Source: Serratia fonticola (GTDB taxonomy: Bacteria > Pseudomonadota > Gammaproteobacteria > Enterobacterales > Enterobacteriaceae). Taken from it: a stretch of DNA of 64,000 nt. A program made the translations under genes and the position numbers. The stretch is from assembly GCF_001006005.1 (NCBI RefSeq), contig NZ_CP011254.1, positions 3,224,001-3,288,000 on the forward strand, read 5' to 3'. Positions 38,418-47,810 of the stretch are shown in pieces (position 1 is the stretch's first letter; each line of letters begins with the position of its first letter). The notes beneath the pieces are model-generated. The model was not told the origin of the DNA. It saw only the letters and a list, made by a program, of their open reading frames with translations, and searched no databases.

Positions 38418-39599
38418 TTATGACTTCTTCTCGGGTTCAGACGCAGTCTGTGGCTTGCTATCAGCTTCTTGCGCTTTCACCTGAACGCCAGGCCTGATTT
38501 TTTGCAGGCCGGTGACAATCACGCGATCGCCCGGTTTCAAACCAGCCGTCACCAACCACTTGTTGCCAATCGCCTGCGCGGCGGTCAGCGTACGTACTTC
38601 CACTTTATCGTCCGCACCGACAACCATTGCGGTAGCTTCACCACGTGGGTTACGGGTGACGCCCTCTTGCGGAACCAGCAAGGCATCGCTACGTACGCCT
38701 TCGTCCAGACGGGCGCGCACGAACATACCTGGCAGCAAGGCATCGTTAGGGTTAGGGAAAATGGCACGAATAGTGATGGAACCGGTGGTTTCATCCACGG
38801 TCACGTCAGAGAATTCCAACGAACCTTCTTGTGCATATTCCTGGCCGTTTTCCAACAGCAGCTTCACTTTGGCCTTGCCGTTTTCCTGTTTCAGGGTGCC
38901 GTTAGCCAATTCCTGTTTCAGGCGCAGATAGTCGTTGCTTGACTGGGTCACATCGACATACATCGGATCCAGTTGTTGCACGGTAGACAGCGCATTGGCC
39001 TGACCGGAAGTCACCAGCGCCCCTTCGGTTACCGATGAAAGGCCGATACGACCAGAGATTGGTGAAGTCACTTTGGTGTAAGCCAGGTTGATACGGGCGG
39101 TTTCCACGGCGGCCTTGGCAGCGACCACGGAAGCGTTAGCCTGCATCAGGGTAGAGTTGGCATTATCGAAGTCTTGCTTACTGATGTAGCTAGTACCCAG
39201 TAAAGGCTTGTAACGGTTGACCGTCAGACGCGCGATTTCTGCTGCGGCCTGGGCTTTGGCCAGGTCGCCTTTGGCACTGTCATAAGCGGCTTGATAGGTC
39301 GCTGGATCGATTTGATACAGTGAAACACCCGCCTTGATATCGCTGCCTTCAGTAAAGTTGCGTTTCAGGATGATGCCACTAACCTGAGGGCGAACTTCGG
39401 CGATGCGGTATGCTGCGGTACGACCAGGAAGATCGGTAGTAATATTGAGAGGTTCAGCTTTCAGCGTCACCACACCTACGGCAGGAGCCTGGTGTTGGGC
39501 CTGTTGCTGGGTTTCTTTATCATTACATCCTGTAAGCACTAAGCTGCCTGAAAGCATCAGAACTGCCGCCAGAGGCGTTAACCCTCTGTTTTTGTTCAT
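38418..39599 (-). CDS. acrA: AcrA, periplasmic membrane-fusion lipoprotein
   Basis: 393 aa with a lipoprotein signal (lipobox LTGC, Cys at about residue 25). Order of domains: beta-barrel/lipoyl halves flanking an alpha-hairpin (about 90-170, NANSTLMQANASVVAAKAAV) and a membrane-proximal domain. It links AcrB to TolC. First gene of acrAB; the AcrR operator lies about 90 bp upstream. Confidence 0.98.
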   Translation of the reverse strand: MNKNRGLTPLAAVLMLSGSLVLTGCNDKETQQQAQHQAPAVGVVTLKAEPLNITTDLPGRTAAYRIAEVRPQVSGIILKRNFTEGSDIKAGVSLYQIDPATYQAAYDSAKGDLAKAQAAAEIARLTVNRYKPLLGTSYISKQDFDNANSTLMQANASVVAAKAAVETARINLAYTKVTSPISGRIGLSSVTEGALVTSGQANALSTVQQLDPMYVDVTQSSNDYLRLKQELANGTLKQENGKAKVKLLLENGQEYAQEGSLEFSDVTVDETTGSITIRAIFPNPNDALLPGMFVRARLDEGVRSDALLVPQEGVTRNPRGEATAMVVGADDKVEVRTLTAAQAIGNKWLVTAGLKPGDRVIVTGLQKIRPGVQVKAQEADSKPQTASEPEKKS

Positions 39600-39689
39600 A
39601 GAAAAACCTCAAGTGTCCGATTTCAAATTGATCAATGGATCACAAGCTTTAAAACCCATTGCTGCGTTAATTTTATCTGCGTGCTATGG

Positions 39690-39713
39690 TACATACATTC
39701 GCGAATGTATGTA
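39690..39713. promoter_or_regulatory. AcrR operator in the acrA-acrR divergent promoter
   Basis: A perfect 24-bp palindrome; left arm TACATACATTCG and its exact inverted complement. It differs from the E. coli acrR operator only in the centre (CG for TG). It lies 28 bp before acrR and should repress both acrAB and acrR. Confidence 0.93.
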
Positions 39714-39741
39714 AATCACACCGCCCCTAAAAAACAACATC

Positions 39742-40389
39742 ATGGCACGAAAAACCAAACAGCAGGCGCAAGAAACACGACAACAGATCCTCGACGCCGC
39801 AGTGAGGGAATTCTCCGAGCGTGGCGTTTCGGCAACCTCTTTGACTGATATCGCCACCGCTGCCGGGGTTACGCGTGGTGCAATTTACTGGCACTTCAAG
39901 AACAAGGTAGACCTGTTTAATGAAGTTTGGGAGCTCTCAGAATCGAAAATAGGCGATCTGGAGTTAGAGTATCAGGCAAAGTATCCCGATAATCCACTGC
40001 GTATTTTAAGAGAAATTCTGATTTATATTCTGACCGCTACGGTAGATGACTGTCGGCGCCGGGCATTGATGGAGATCGTGTTCCATAAGTGCGAATTTAT
40101 CGGTGAAATGATGCCCTTACATGACGCTCGCAAGGTGCTTTACCTTGAAGGTTATGATCGTATCGAACGCGTTTTACGCAATAGCATGGATCAGGGGCAA
40201 CTCCCTGCCGATCTGCATACCCGCCGGGCCGCAATCATCCTGCGTGCTTACATCACCGGCCTGATGGAGAACTGGCTGTTTATGCCGGAAAGCTTTGATC
40301 TCAAAGCCGAGGCGAGTATCTTGGTCGACAGCTTCCTCGAAATGGCGCAGCTTAGCCCTTCTTTACGTGTGAACGCGCCAGTCCTGTAG
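39742..40389 (+). CDS. acrR: AcrR, TetR-family repressor of acrAB
   Basis: The 215-aa repressor begins [20 protein letters not shown] and has a TetR helix-turn-helix at about 30-55 ([21 protein letters not shown]), followed by an all-helical ligand domain. It is released from DNA by drugs and dyes. Divergent from acrAB with the palindromic operator between. Confidence 0.97.
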   Translation: MARKTKQQAQETRQQILDAAVREFSERGVSATSLTDIATAAGVTRGAIYWHFKNKVDLFNEVWELSESKIGDLELEYQAKYPDNPLRILREILIYILTATVDDCRRRALMEIVFHKCEFIGEMMPLHDARKVLYLEGYDRIERVLRNSMDQGQLPADLHTRRAAIILRAYITGLMENWLFMPESFDLKAEASILVDSFLEMAQLSPSLRVNAPVL

Positions 40390-40410
40390 ACCTCGATAAG
40401 GAGAATCCCA

Positions 40411-40764
40411 ATGTCATCTCTGTTACTGATTGCCAACGGTGCGGCTTATGGCCAGGAATCGTTATTCAATGCGCTACGTCTGGCGATCACCCTGAAAGAA
40501 CAGCAGCCCGAGCTGCAGTTGAAACTGTTTTTGATGTCCGATGCGGTTGTGGCGGGCATTGCCGGGCAGCAGCCGCGTGAAGGCTATCATTTGCAGCAGA
40601 TGCTGGAGATTCTGACGGCGCAGCAGGTGCCGGTCAAACTGTGTAAAACCTGTGCCGATGCCCGTGGCGTCAGCCAACTGAAGCTGGCCGATGGCGTAGA
40701 AATTGGCACGCTGGTGGAATTGGCCCAGTGGACGTTGGCGGCAGAGAAAGTGCTGACTTTCTGA
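40411..40764 (+). CDS. DsrE/YchN-family sulfur-relay-like protein
   Basis: A 117-aa DsrE-fold protein (SSLLLIANGAAYGQESLFNA, Rossmann-like) with a CxxC at Cys78-Cys81 followed by ADARG, the usual reactive site of this family. It lies 21 bp after acrR on the same strand behind a good RBS (AAGGAGAA), so it is probably co-transcribed with acrR. E. coli K-12 has no gene here. Cytoplasmic; persulfide carriage is likely but the partner is unknown. Confidence 0.85.
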   Translation: MSSLLLIANGAAYGQESLFNALRLAITLKEQQPELQLKLFLMSDAVVAGIAGQQPREGYHLQQMLEILTAQQVPVKLCKTCADARGVSQLKLADGVEIGTLVELAQWTLAAEKVLTF

Positions 40765-40860
40765 TCCCCTGTGGTTCATTAACTGCAATGCTTTTCTTAT
40801 TCATTGCCAACCTGCGATCGTGATAACCTTGACGCTTCATTGTTAAACCGACGTTAAATC

Positions 40861-43800
40861 ATGAGTCGCAGGCGTATTCTCCCCGTAGTCCAAACTGTTT
40901 CCTTGTCTTACGCTGCGGGCCAATTCCGCAATATCACACTATGGTTTTTGTTGTTGGCGGCGCTGGTTCTGCCTTTGGGCGCGTTCGCGGCACAGAGCGG
41001 CGATCTCCCTGCGCGCAGCGACATTCAGAGCCAGATTGAGGCGCTGAACAAGCAAAAAAACCTGACGCCGGTTGAAAAACTATCCCTGCAGGATTTAACC
41101 CGCACGATGGAGTTGCTGGACGGCCTCGAACGCACCAAGCAAGAACTCAATCAACTTAAACAGCAGGTTCAGCAGGCACCGGCCAAATTACAGCAGGTCA
41201 CGCGCGATCTGGAATCGCTGAAGAATCCGGCTGATGAAGCGGTAACGCGAGCCGAACTGCTGCCGCTGTCCCTGCGCCAGTTGGAAAGCCGCCTGTACCA
41301 AACGTTGGACGAACTGCAGGACACGCAAGAAAGCCTCTCGACCTACAACAGCCAACTCATCTCATTACAGACCCAGCCCGAACGTGTGCAAAGTAGTATG
41401 TACACCGCCTCCCAGCGCCTGCAGGAAATCCGTAACCTCCTTAGCGATCGCGCGCCGGGGCAAGAGGTGTTACGCAACACTCAACAGGTCATGCTTAATA
41501 CGGAGCAGGTGTTGCTGAATGACGAGATAGACCTGCAACGAAGAAGGTTGGAGGCTAATACCACGCTACAGGATCTGCTCCAGAAGCAGCGCGATTACAC
41601 CACTATGAACATCGACGCCCTGGATCGTCGGGTGCAGGTATTACAGGATGTGGTAAACAGCAAACGGCTGACGCTGTCGGAAAAAACGGCGAAAGAGGCG
41701 CAGAATCCTGAGGATGCCAGCGATATCCAGAGCGACAAGCTGGTGAGCAAAGAGCTGAACATCAACCGTCAAATCAGCCAGCGGCTGATCACCGCCACGC
41801 AAGAGAGTAATACCCTGTTCCAGCAAAATATTCAGGTGAAAAACTGGCTCGATCGCGGCCTGCAATCGGAACAAAACCTGAAAGAGCAGATCCAGGTATT
41901 GAAGGGGAGTCTGGTGCTGTCGCGCATTCTTTATCAGCAGCAGCAAAACCTGCCGCCGGGTACACTGGTAGCGGATATGAGTACCCATATTGCGGACTTA
42001 CGGTTGGAGCAGTTTGAGATCAACCAGCAGCGCGATGAGTTGTTTAAGGGCGATGACTTCATCAACAAACTGGTGGCGGACAGTAAGGAAAAGGCCAACG
42101 GTGACGTGCTTGACGCCTTGAATGAAATTGTCGATATGCGCCGTGAGCTGCTCGATCAACTGAATAAGCAGCTCAATAACCAACTGTCGTTGGCTATCAA
42201 CCTGCAGATTAATCAACAGCAACTGACCAGCGTCTATAGTTCGGTACAGGACACGCTGACCCAGCAGATTTTCTGGGTTAACAGCAACAAACCTATCGAT
42301 TTCGCTTGGCTCAAGGGGCTGCCTGGCGCGGTGAAAGAACAGCTGGCCGGGCTGGAATTTAAATTCGAACCCGGGCAGTTGCTGTTAGGCGGGCTGCATG
42401 CCCTGGTGTTCCTGATCCCATTGCTGGTAGTGATTGGCCTACTGCGCTGGCGCTACCGCCTGATTGACAGGCATCTGCAAAAGCTGGCCAATGACGTCGG
42501 CCAGCTAAAGCGCGATAGCCAACTGCATACGCCGAAAGCCATTCTGCTCACCTTATTAAAGGTGTTACCGGGTTCTTTACTGCTGCTCGGTGCCGGATTC
42601 TGGTTCTATCGGGCCGATTTCAGCATCAGCGACTTTATCTGGGCCTTGTCACAACAGCTGGCGCTGTTCTGGCTGGTGTTTGGCTTCACTTTCCGCATGC
42701 TGGCTCCGGGTGGTATTTCGCAGCGGCATTTTAATATCCCGGCCGATCGCTGTGCGCACTATCGCCGCCAGACCCTAAGGTTGGGGCTTGCCCTGTTACC
42801 GCTGATCTTCTGGTCAGTGCTGGGAGAAAAAGCACCGCTGAGATTGGTCGAAGATGTCATTGGTCAGGTGGTGGTGATCCTGACATTGGCGCTACTAGCG
42901 GTGCTGGTGTTCCCCATCTGCCGCGACCATTGGCGTGAAAAAGACTCCCATAAGGTGCGGTTGCTGATGGTCACCGCGCTGGCTGCCACACCGGTGATCC
43001 TGCTAGGGCTGATGTTTGCCGGTTACTTCTATACCACGTTACGTTTGGCTGGCCGTTGGATCGATAGCCTGTATCTGTACTTCCTGTGGAATATCGTTTA
43101 TCTGGCAGCGATCCGTGGCCTGAGCGTCGCAGCTCGTCGGTTGGCCTATCGCCGTGCCCTGGCGCGCCGCCAAAACCAGGCCAAAGAGAAAGAGGGAGCC
43201 GAAGGCAACGAACCGGTAGAGGAACCCCCTCTGGCGCTGGATCAAATCAACCAGCAGTCGCTGCGTTTGACCACCATGGTGTTGTTTCTGATCTTCGCCA
43301 GTGCGTTTTATGCGATATGGTCGGATCTGGTAACGGTGATCTCTTACCTCGACAGCGTTACCCTATGGCATTACTCCAGCAGCGTGGCGGGCAGTGTGAT
43401 ACCGCAGGCGGTAACGCTGGGCAATATGATGGTGGCCGTCCTGGCGGTGATCGTCGCTTACGTCATGACGCGTAACCTACCGGGTTTGCTGGAAGTGCTG
43501 GTGTTATCCCGCCTGCAGCTGCGACAGGGGGCGTCTTACGCCATCACCACCATTCTGACCTATCTGATTACGGCGGTGGGGACCATCACTGCGTTAGGAT
43601 CGCTGGGCGTCTCTTGGGACAAACTCCAGTGGCTGGTGGCGGCGCTGTCGGTAGGTTTGGGCTTCGGTTTACAGGAGATTTTTGCCAACTTTGTTTCCGG
43701 CCTGATCATTCTGTTTGAACGCCCGGTGCGGATCGGCGATACCATCACCATCGGCACGTACTCCGGGACGGTCAGCAAGATCCGTATTCGCGCCACCACC

Positions 43801-44253
43801 ATTACGGACTTTGATCGCAAAGAAGTGATCATTCCTAACAAAGCGTTTGTCACCGAGCGGCTGATTAACTGGTCACTGTCAGACACCATTACCCGCGTGC
43901 TGATTAAAGTGGGGGTGGCCTATGGCTCCGATCTGGACAAGGTCAAGGCGGTGCTGTTGCAAGCGGCGCATGAAAACCCGCGCGTGATGACGGATCCTGA
44001 GCCGATGGTCTTTTTCCTCAACTTTGGCGCCAGCACGCTGGATCATGAGCTGCGGTTATACGTGCGTGAGCTGCGCGATCGTAGCTATACCGTGGATGAA
44101 CTGAACCGGGCGATTGACCGCCTATGCCGTGAGAACGACATTAATATCGCCTTCAACCAGTTGGAAGTGTATCTGCATAATCAGCAGGGCAACGAAGTGC
44201 AGGAGGTCAAGCGGACGCAGGTTCCAGGCATCGGTGATCAACCCGCGGTGTAG
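40861..44253 (+). CDS. mscK: MscK (KefA), potassium-dependent mechanosensitive channel
   Basis: The 1130-aa protein (E. coli 1120) has a signal peptide (about 1-43), a long Gln/Leu-rich periplasmic coiled region (about 45-490), about 11 transmembrane helices and the C-terminal MscS channel domain (about 900-1110) with SVGLGFGLQEIFANFVSGLIILFERPV, split motif. It opens under membrane tension and needs external K+. No clear RBS precedes the ATG at 40861. Confidence 0.96.
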   Translation: MSRRRILPVVQTVSLSYAAGQFRNITLWFLLLAALVLPLGAFAAQSGDLPARSDIQSQIEALNKQKNLTPVEKLSLQDLTRTMELLDGLERTKQELNQLKQQVQQAPAKLQQVTRDLESLKNPADEAVTRAELLPLSLRQLESRLYQTLDELQDTQESLSTYNSQLISLQTQPERVQSSMYTASQRLQEIRNLLSDRAPGQEVLRNTQQVMLNTEQVLLNDEIDLQRRRLEANTTLQDLLQKQRDYTTMNIDALDRRVQVLQDVVNSKRLTLSEKTAKEAQNPEDASDIQSDKLVSKELNINRQISQRLITATQESNTLFQQNIQVKNWLDRGLQSEQNLKEQIQVLKGSLVLSRILYQQQQNLPPGTLVADMSTHIADLRLEQFEINQQRDELFKGDDFINKLVADSKEKANGDVLDALNEIVDMRRELLDQLNKQLNNQLSLAINLQINQQQLTSVYSSVQDTLTQQIFWVNSNKPIDFAWLKGLPGAVKEQLAGLEFKFEPGQLLLGGLHALVFLIPLLVVIGLLRWRYRLIDRHLQKLANDVGQLKRDSQLHTPKAILLTLLKVLPGSLLLLGAGFWFYRADFSISDFIWALSQQLALFWLVFGFTFRMLAPGGISQRHFNIPADRCAHYRRQTLRLGLALLPLIFWSVLGEKAPLRLVEDVIGQVVVILTLALLAVLVFPICRDHWREKDSHKVRLLMVTALAATPVILLGLMFAGYFYTTLRLAGRWIDSLYLYFLWNIVYLAAIRGLSVAARRLAYRRALARRQNQAKEKEGAEGNEPVEEPPLALDQINQQSLRLTTMVLFLIFASAFYAIWSDLVTVISYLDSVTLWHYSSSVAGSVIPQAVTLGNMMVAVLAVIVAYVMTRNLPGLLEVLVLSRLQLRQGASYAITTILTYLITAVGTITALGSLGVSWDKLQWLVAALSVGLGFGLQEIFANFVSGLIILFERPVRIGDTITIGTYSGTVSKIRIRATTITDFDRKEVIIPNKAFVTERLINWSLSDTITRVLIKVGVAYGSDLDKVKAVLLQAAHENPRVMTDPEPMVFFLNFGASTLDHELRLYVRELRDRSYTVDELNRAIDRLCRENDINIAFNQLEVYLHNQQGNEVQEVKRTQVPGIGDQPAV

Positions 44254-44283
44254 GAACCTGACAAGAACGCTAGCGGGCCATGA

Positions 44284-44463
44284 TCATTGGCCCGCGGGCA
44301 AATATGGTGAGGTGATGCCCGCACGCTGCATCTTTTCCTGATAGTCTTTTCTGACGATATCCAGCGCGGCCAGCGCCGTTGCCGGATCGATCTCGTTGCA
44401 TTCCAGCAGGTAAATCAAGTCTACCGCCAGTTGTAATTCTGGGGAGGCATTCTCTAGCGACAT
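44284..44463 (-). CDS. rsmS: RsmS (YbaM), pleiotropic regulator-like small protein
   Basis: 59 aa (MSLENASPELQLAVDLIYLL ... ALDIVRKDYQEKM), clearly the YbaM/RsmS family; too short for most automatic ORF lists. In Serratia RsmS affects antibiotic production, motility and virulence factors. It follows priC on the minus strand, as in E. coli. Confidence 0.93.
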   Translation of the reverse strand: MSLENASPELQLAVDLIYLLECNEIDPATALAALDIVRKDYQEKMQRAGITSPYLPAGQ

Positions 44464-44595
44464 AAGTCCAACGTTTGTGTTAGTAAAGGGTTCTTCCCGT
44501 GTTTTAAACGCGGGAGAGACGGGATTGTGCTTTGGCTGAGTATAGTGAACCTGGCGCGGGGAGGGGAATAATCATTAAAATAATGTGACAAATAT

Positions 44596-45132
44596 TCAAA
44601 AACCGTTTTCTTTTCTCTCGATACTGCGCTCTATGCGCGCCAACGCTTGCCGACAACGCACTAATCTGCCCTCGAATGCGGCCAGTTCCTGTTGTAATTT
44701 CTTCTGCGCGGCGAAGGTGGTCTGTTGCCCTAACAGACTTTCACGGTCCTGGATCATGGCGATCAGGCGGCGTTCATAATCCTGATGTTCGGCGAGCTTA
44801 TGGTACAAATCGACCACCGCCACTTCCTTTGGCTGATTTTTACGCCGTATTGTCTGGGTCGCCATTTCGCGCTGTAACGCGGTGAGCTGTGCCACCAGCT
44901 TTTCTGCCAGAAAGGCGACGTGAGCGGTACGGTTGTCTTTGACCGCCGTTTGTAGCTGGGCAAAGTTCTTTTGTATCTCGGCCAGATAATCTCGTAACCG
45001 CGTGCCGTGGTTGGAGAACAGGGCAACGTCAAACCGCGCCTGCGAGATCGGGGTATCACCTCGCGGTTGGATTTCGCTGGCCAGGGCGGCGATCTGTTGT
45101 TCAAGCGCCTGTAATAAGCGGTGCGTAGTCAC
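44596..45132 (-). CDS. priC: Primosomal replication protein PriC
   Basis: The start is GTG at 45132 (TTHRLLQALEQQIAALASEI) preceded by AAGGA, giving 178 aa (E. coli 175); the frame is open to 45438 but without similarity. Helical protein rich in Leu/Gln/Arg with conserved ARFDVALF and EGRLVRCRQALARIE. It restarts stalled forks by loading DnaB on SSB-coated DNA. Minus strand, upstream of rsmS. Confidence 0.9.
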   Translation of the reverse strand: MTTHRLLQALEQQIAALASEIQPRGDTPISQARFDVALFSNHGTRLRDYLAEIQKNFAQLQTAVKDNRTAHVAFLAEKLVAQLTALQREMATQTIRRKNQPKEVAVVDLYHKLAEHQDYERRLIAMIQDRESLLGQQTTFAAQKKLQQELAAFEGRLVRCRQALARIERSIERKENGF

Positions 45133-45499
45133 GTGAGATCCTTCGATAAGGCAGTAAGTGCCTAAGCTTGCCCGTGAAAGGGCGATCAGACAAGCGGCAA
45201 ATGTCTTTCTACCAAACCCGCACCGGGAGCGGGCAGAAGTCATTAGCCGGATACTCTGGATGAAAATCTTTGTGATGTCGATCAAAAAAGCATAACGGTA
45301 TACCTTTATGTTTTTATCCTTAAGGGTACACTGAGTCTGTGCCAACATTTCAGGGAAAATTATCCACCGTTGAACAAGGCGGAAGATAACTGCCGTTCGG
45401 ATAAGCGTTATGTGGCATTCGCGATTGGCATTGACCAATAAAAAGTGACCTGTTGTTAACAGTCGATATCGTTAACAGATCTCAATAAAAGGTGCTCAC
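45133..45499. other. priC-GPH transporter divergent intergenic region
   Basis: A 367-bp gap, AT-rich. It holds the promoter of the accessory operon (45431-45478) and that of priC. No other gene seen; a minus-strand continuation of the priC frame lacks conservation. Confidence 0.6.
45431..45478 (+). promoter_or_regulatory. Putative promoter and repeated operator of the 45.5-49.6 kb operon
   Basis: TTGACC (-35, 5 of 6) at 45431-45436, then a weak -10 near 45454. Two direct GTTAACAG repeats (45455-45462 and 45471-45478), 16 bp apart, overlap the -10/start. They could bind the GntR-family regulator encoded at the end of the operon. By-eye prediction. Confidence 0.4.
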
Positions 45500-46831
45500 A
45501 TGAAATTATCAGTCCTCGAAAAGATAGGATTTGGCGCCGGTGATATGGCGATTAATATCATTATTATCGCCATGCAGTTATTGCTTGCGTATTTCTACAC
45601 CGATATTTATGGTTTACATGCCGCTGACGTTGGCGTCTTATTTGTGGTTGTGCGCTTGATTGACGCGATTATCGATCCGCTGATGGGAGTATTAACCGAT
45701 AAAGTCAATACCCGCTGGGGGCGCTATCGTCCCTACTTATTGTGGTTCGCCATTCCGTTTGGTTTTGCCGTTTATCTGATGTTTATCACGCCGGATGTGG
45801 GCTATACCGCAAAATTGGCGTGGGCCTACTTTACCTATATTTTAATGACCGTGATCTATACGGCGATCACCATTCCCTATATTTCCATGATTGGGGTCAT
45901 TACCGACGACCCGCTGGAGAGGCTGAGTGCCAATGGTTACCGGTTTGTGATGACCAAAATTGCGGCGTTCCTGGTGACCATTGTCGTGCCGCTAATGGCG
46001 GTATGGCTTGGTCAGGGCAGCAAGGCACATGGTTATCAACTATCGATGGGCTTGATGGGTGTGATGGGAGCGGTGCTGTTCATCTTCTGCTTTATGACCA
46101 CCCGTGAACGCAGCCGCCCAGAAATTCCCACCATGCGATTGCCCGAGCAGTTCAGGCTGTTGCTGCGCAACGATCAGTGGTTACTGCTGGGCATAGTGAT
46201 CATGTTACTGATGTGCGGCTATGTTATCCGCGGTTCCGTAGCCGCCTACTATGCCAAGTATTACCTTAACGGTGGCGATGCCCTGATTTCGCCTTTCCTG
46301 ACCGTAGGGGTTGTGGCCTCGATACTGGCCATGATCTCCACCACCTATATCACCCGGGCATACGATAAAATAAAGCTGTTCCGTTATACCCAACTGATGA
46401 CCTTTGTTTTAAGCCTGGGCATGTTCTTCCTGGTGGGACAAAATAACCTGTGGCTGGCCTTCGTATTCTATTTACTGATTAACTATTTTTGCGACATGCA
46501 GATGCCGATATTCTGGTCCTCCATTGCTGAGGCCGTCGATTATGGTGAAAATAAAACCGGCAAACGAGTTTCCGGTCTGGCATTTGGTGGCATTTTGTTC
46601 TTCCAAAAATTTGGCATGGGGATCGCTGGTGGATTATTAGGATTCCTGCTGAGTCATTTCGGCTATCAACCCGATGTTCAGCAGACCAGCAATGCATTAA
46701 CCGGTATTGCGATGATGATGACGATAATTCCGGCGTTGTTCCATTTAATCATCGGCCTATTGATGAAACGTTATGTCATCAATAATCACTATTATGCTGA
46801 GTTGAAACTGGCCTTAGCCAAGCGAGGGTGA
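45500..46831 (+). CDS. GPH-family sugar/nucleoside:cation symporter (MFS)
   Basis: 443 aa, 12 hydrophobic helices, with the GPH/MelB-type motifs (VRLIDAIIDPLMGVLTDKV and RWGRYRPYLLW). This group imports glycosides and related solutes with Na+ or H+. First gene of a four-gene unit; one base before the kinase ATG (TGA/ATG gap 1 bp). In Salmonella STM4065-STM4068 the matching cluster has a permease, an AIRs kinase, an ADP-ribosylglycohydrolase and a regulator; a nucleoside or N-riboside is therefore the likely substrate. Confidence 0.85.
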   Translation: MKLSVLEKIGFGAGDMAINIIIIAMQLLLAYFYTDIYGLHAADVGVLFVVVRLIDAIIDPLMGVLTDKVNTRWGRYRPYLLWFAIPFGFAVYLMFITPDVGYTAKLAWAYFTYILMTVIYTAITIPYISMIGVITDDPLERLSANGYRFVMTKIAAFLVTIVVPLMAVWLGQGSKAHGYQLSMGLMGVMGAVLFIFCFMTTRERSRPEIPTMRLPEQFRLLLRNDQWLLLGIVIMLLMCGYVIRGSVAAYYAKYYLNGGDALISPFLTVGVVASILAMISTTYITRAYDKIKLFRYTQLMTFVLSLGMFFLVGQNNLWLAFVFYLLINYFCDMQMPIFWSSIAEAVDYGENKTGKRVSGLAFGGILFFQKFGMGIAGGLLGFLLSHFGYQPDVQQTSNALTGIAMMMTIIPALFHLIIGLLMKRYVINNHYYAELKLALAKRG

Positions 46832-46832
46832 G

Positions 46833-47810
46833 ATGAGCAGTAACAACAAGATATGGGTGATTGGCGACGCATCGGTTGATCTGGTGCCTGATGATCAACA
46901 GCGTTATCTGAAATGCCCTGGCGGCGCATCTGCCAATGTGGCGGTGTGTGTGGCCAGGTTGGCAGGGCAGTGTGGGTTTATTGGCCGCTTGGGGCTAGAT
47001 CCGGTCGGCCATTTTCTGGCACAAACTCTGCGGCGCGAAGGGGTGGATATCAGCAGCCTACGTCTCGATCCCGCATTAAAAACTGCCGTGCTGATCGTAT
47101 CGCTGGAGGATGACGGTGAGCGTTCCTTCAGCTATCTGGTGACTCCCAGTGCCGATAGCTTTGTCTGCGAACAGGACCTGCCGGTTTTCGCTGCAAATGA
47201 GTGGTTCTATTTCAACTCCATCGGGCTTATCCGGGAGCCTTCGCGTAACGCCTGTCTGGCTGGAACGCGCCAAATGCAACGGGCAGGAGGCTCGGTGCTG
47301 TTTGACGTCAATCTGCGAGAGGCGATGTGGGATCGGCCTGAGGAGATTCTACCGCAGGTGACTAGCGCCATCGGGCAGGCCGATATCTGCAAGATTTCTG
47401 CCGACGAGCTGTGCCGCCTGTCAGCTCAGTCGGACTGGCGAAGTGCTCGTTACTATGTCCGTGATTTGGGCTGTAAGACGACGGTGATCTCTCTCGGTGC
47501 CGAGGGGGCCTACGTCATCCATCAGGGACAGGAACACTATTCTCCAGCTATTGCGGTACAGGCTATTGATACCACGGGAGCCGGGGATGCCTTTGTCGGA
47601 GGTTTGCTGAGCCACTTGGCACAACAAACGAACTGGCGTCATCAATCACTGGCCGATGCCCTGTTGACCGCCAACTATTGCGGCGCTGCGGCGGTGACAC
47701 AGAAAGGTGCCATGACTGCTTTACCTACTGCTGGACAACTGGCGGAGTTTCATGCGGCCTCTTCCAGCCAGGCTGCTGTTGCAAATGACACACCAAGGAG
47801 ACTTGAATGA
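46833..47810 (+). CDS. PfkB-family kinase, aminoimidazole riboside (AIRs) kinase type
   Basis: 325 aa; starts KIWVIGDASVDLVPD, substrate loop CPGGASANVAV, and PfkB signature 2 DTTGAGDAFVGG with catalytic Asp252. The sequence resembles Salmonella STM4066, which phosphorylates aminoimidazole riboside to AIR, a thiamine/purine intermediate, and also fits fructokinase-like sugar kinases. Its stop overlaps the next ATG (ATGA). Second gene of the operon. Confidence 0.8.
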   Translation: MSSNNKIWVIGDASVDLVPDDQQRYLKCPGGASANVAVCVARLAGQCGFIGRLGLDPVGHFLAQTLRREGVDISSLRLDPALKTAVLIVSLEDDGERSFSYLVTPSADSFVCEQDLPVFAANEWFYFNSIGLIREPSRNACLAGTRQMQRAGGSVLFDVNLREAMWDRPEEILPQVTSAIGQADICKISADELCRLSAQSDWRSARYYVRDLGCKTTVISLGAEGAYVIHQGQEHYSPAIAVQAIDTTGAGDAFVGGLLSHLAQQTNWRHQSLADALLTANYCGAAAVTQKGAMTALPTAGQLAEFHAASSSQAAVANDTPRRLE

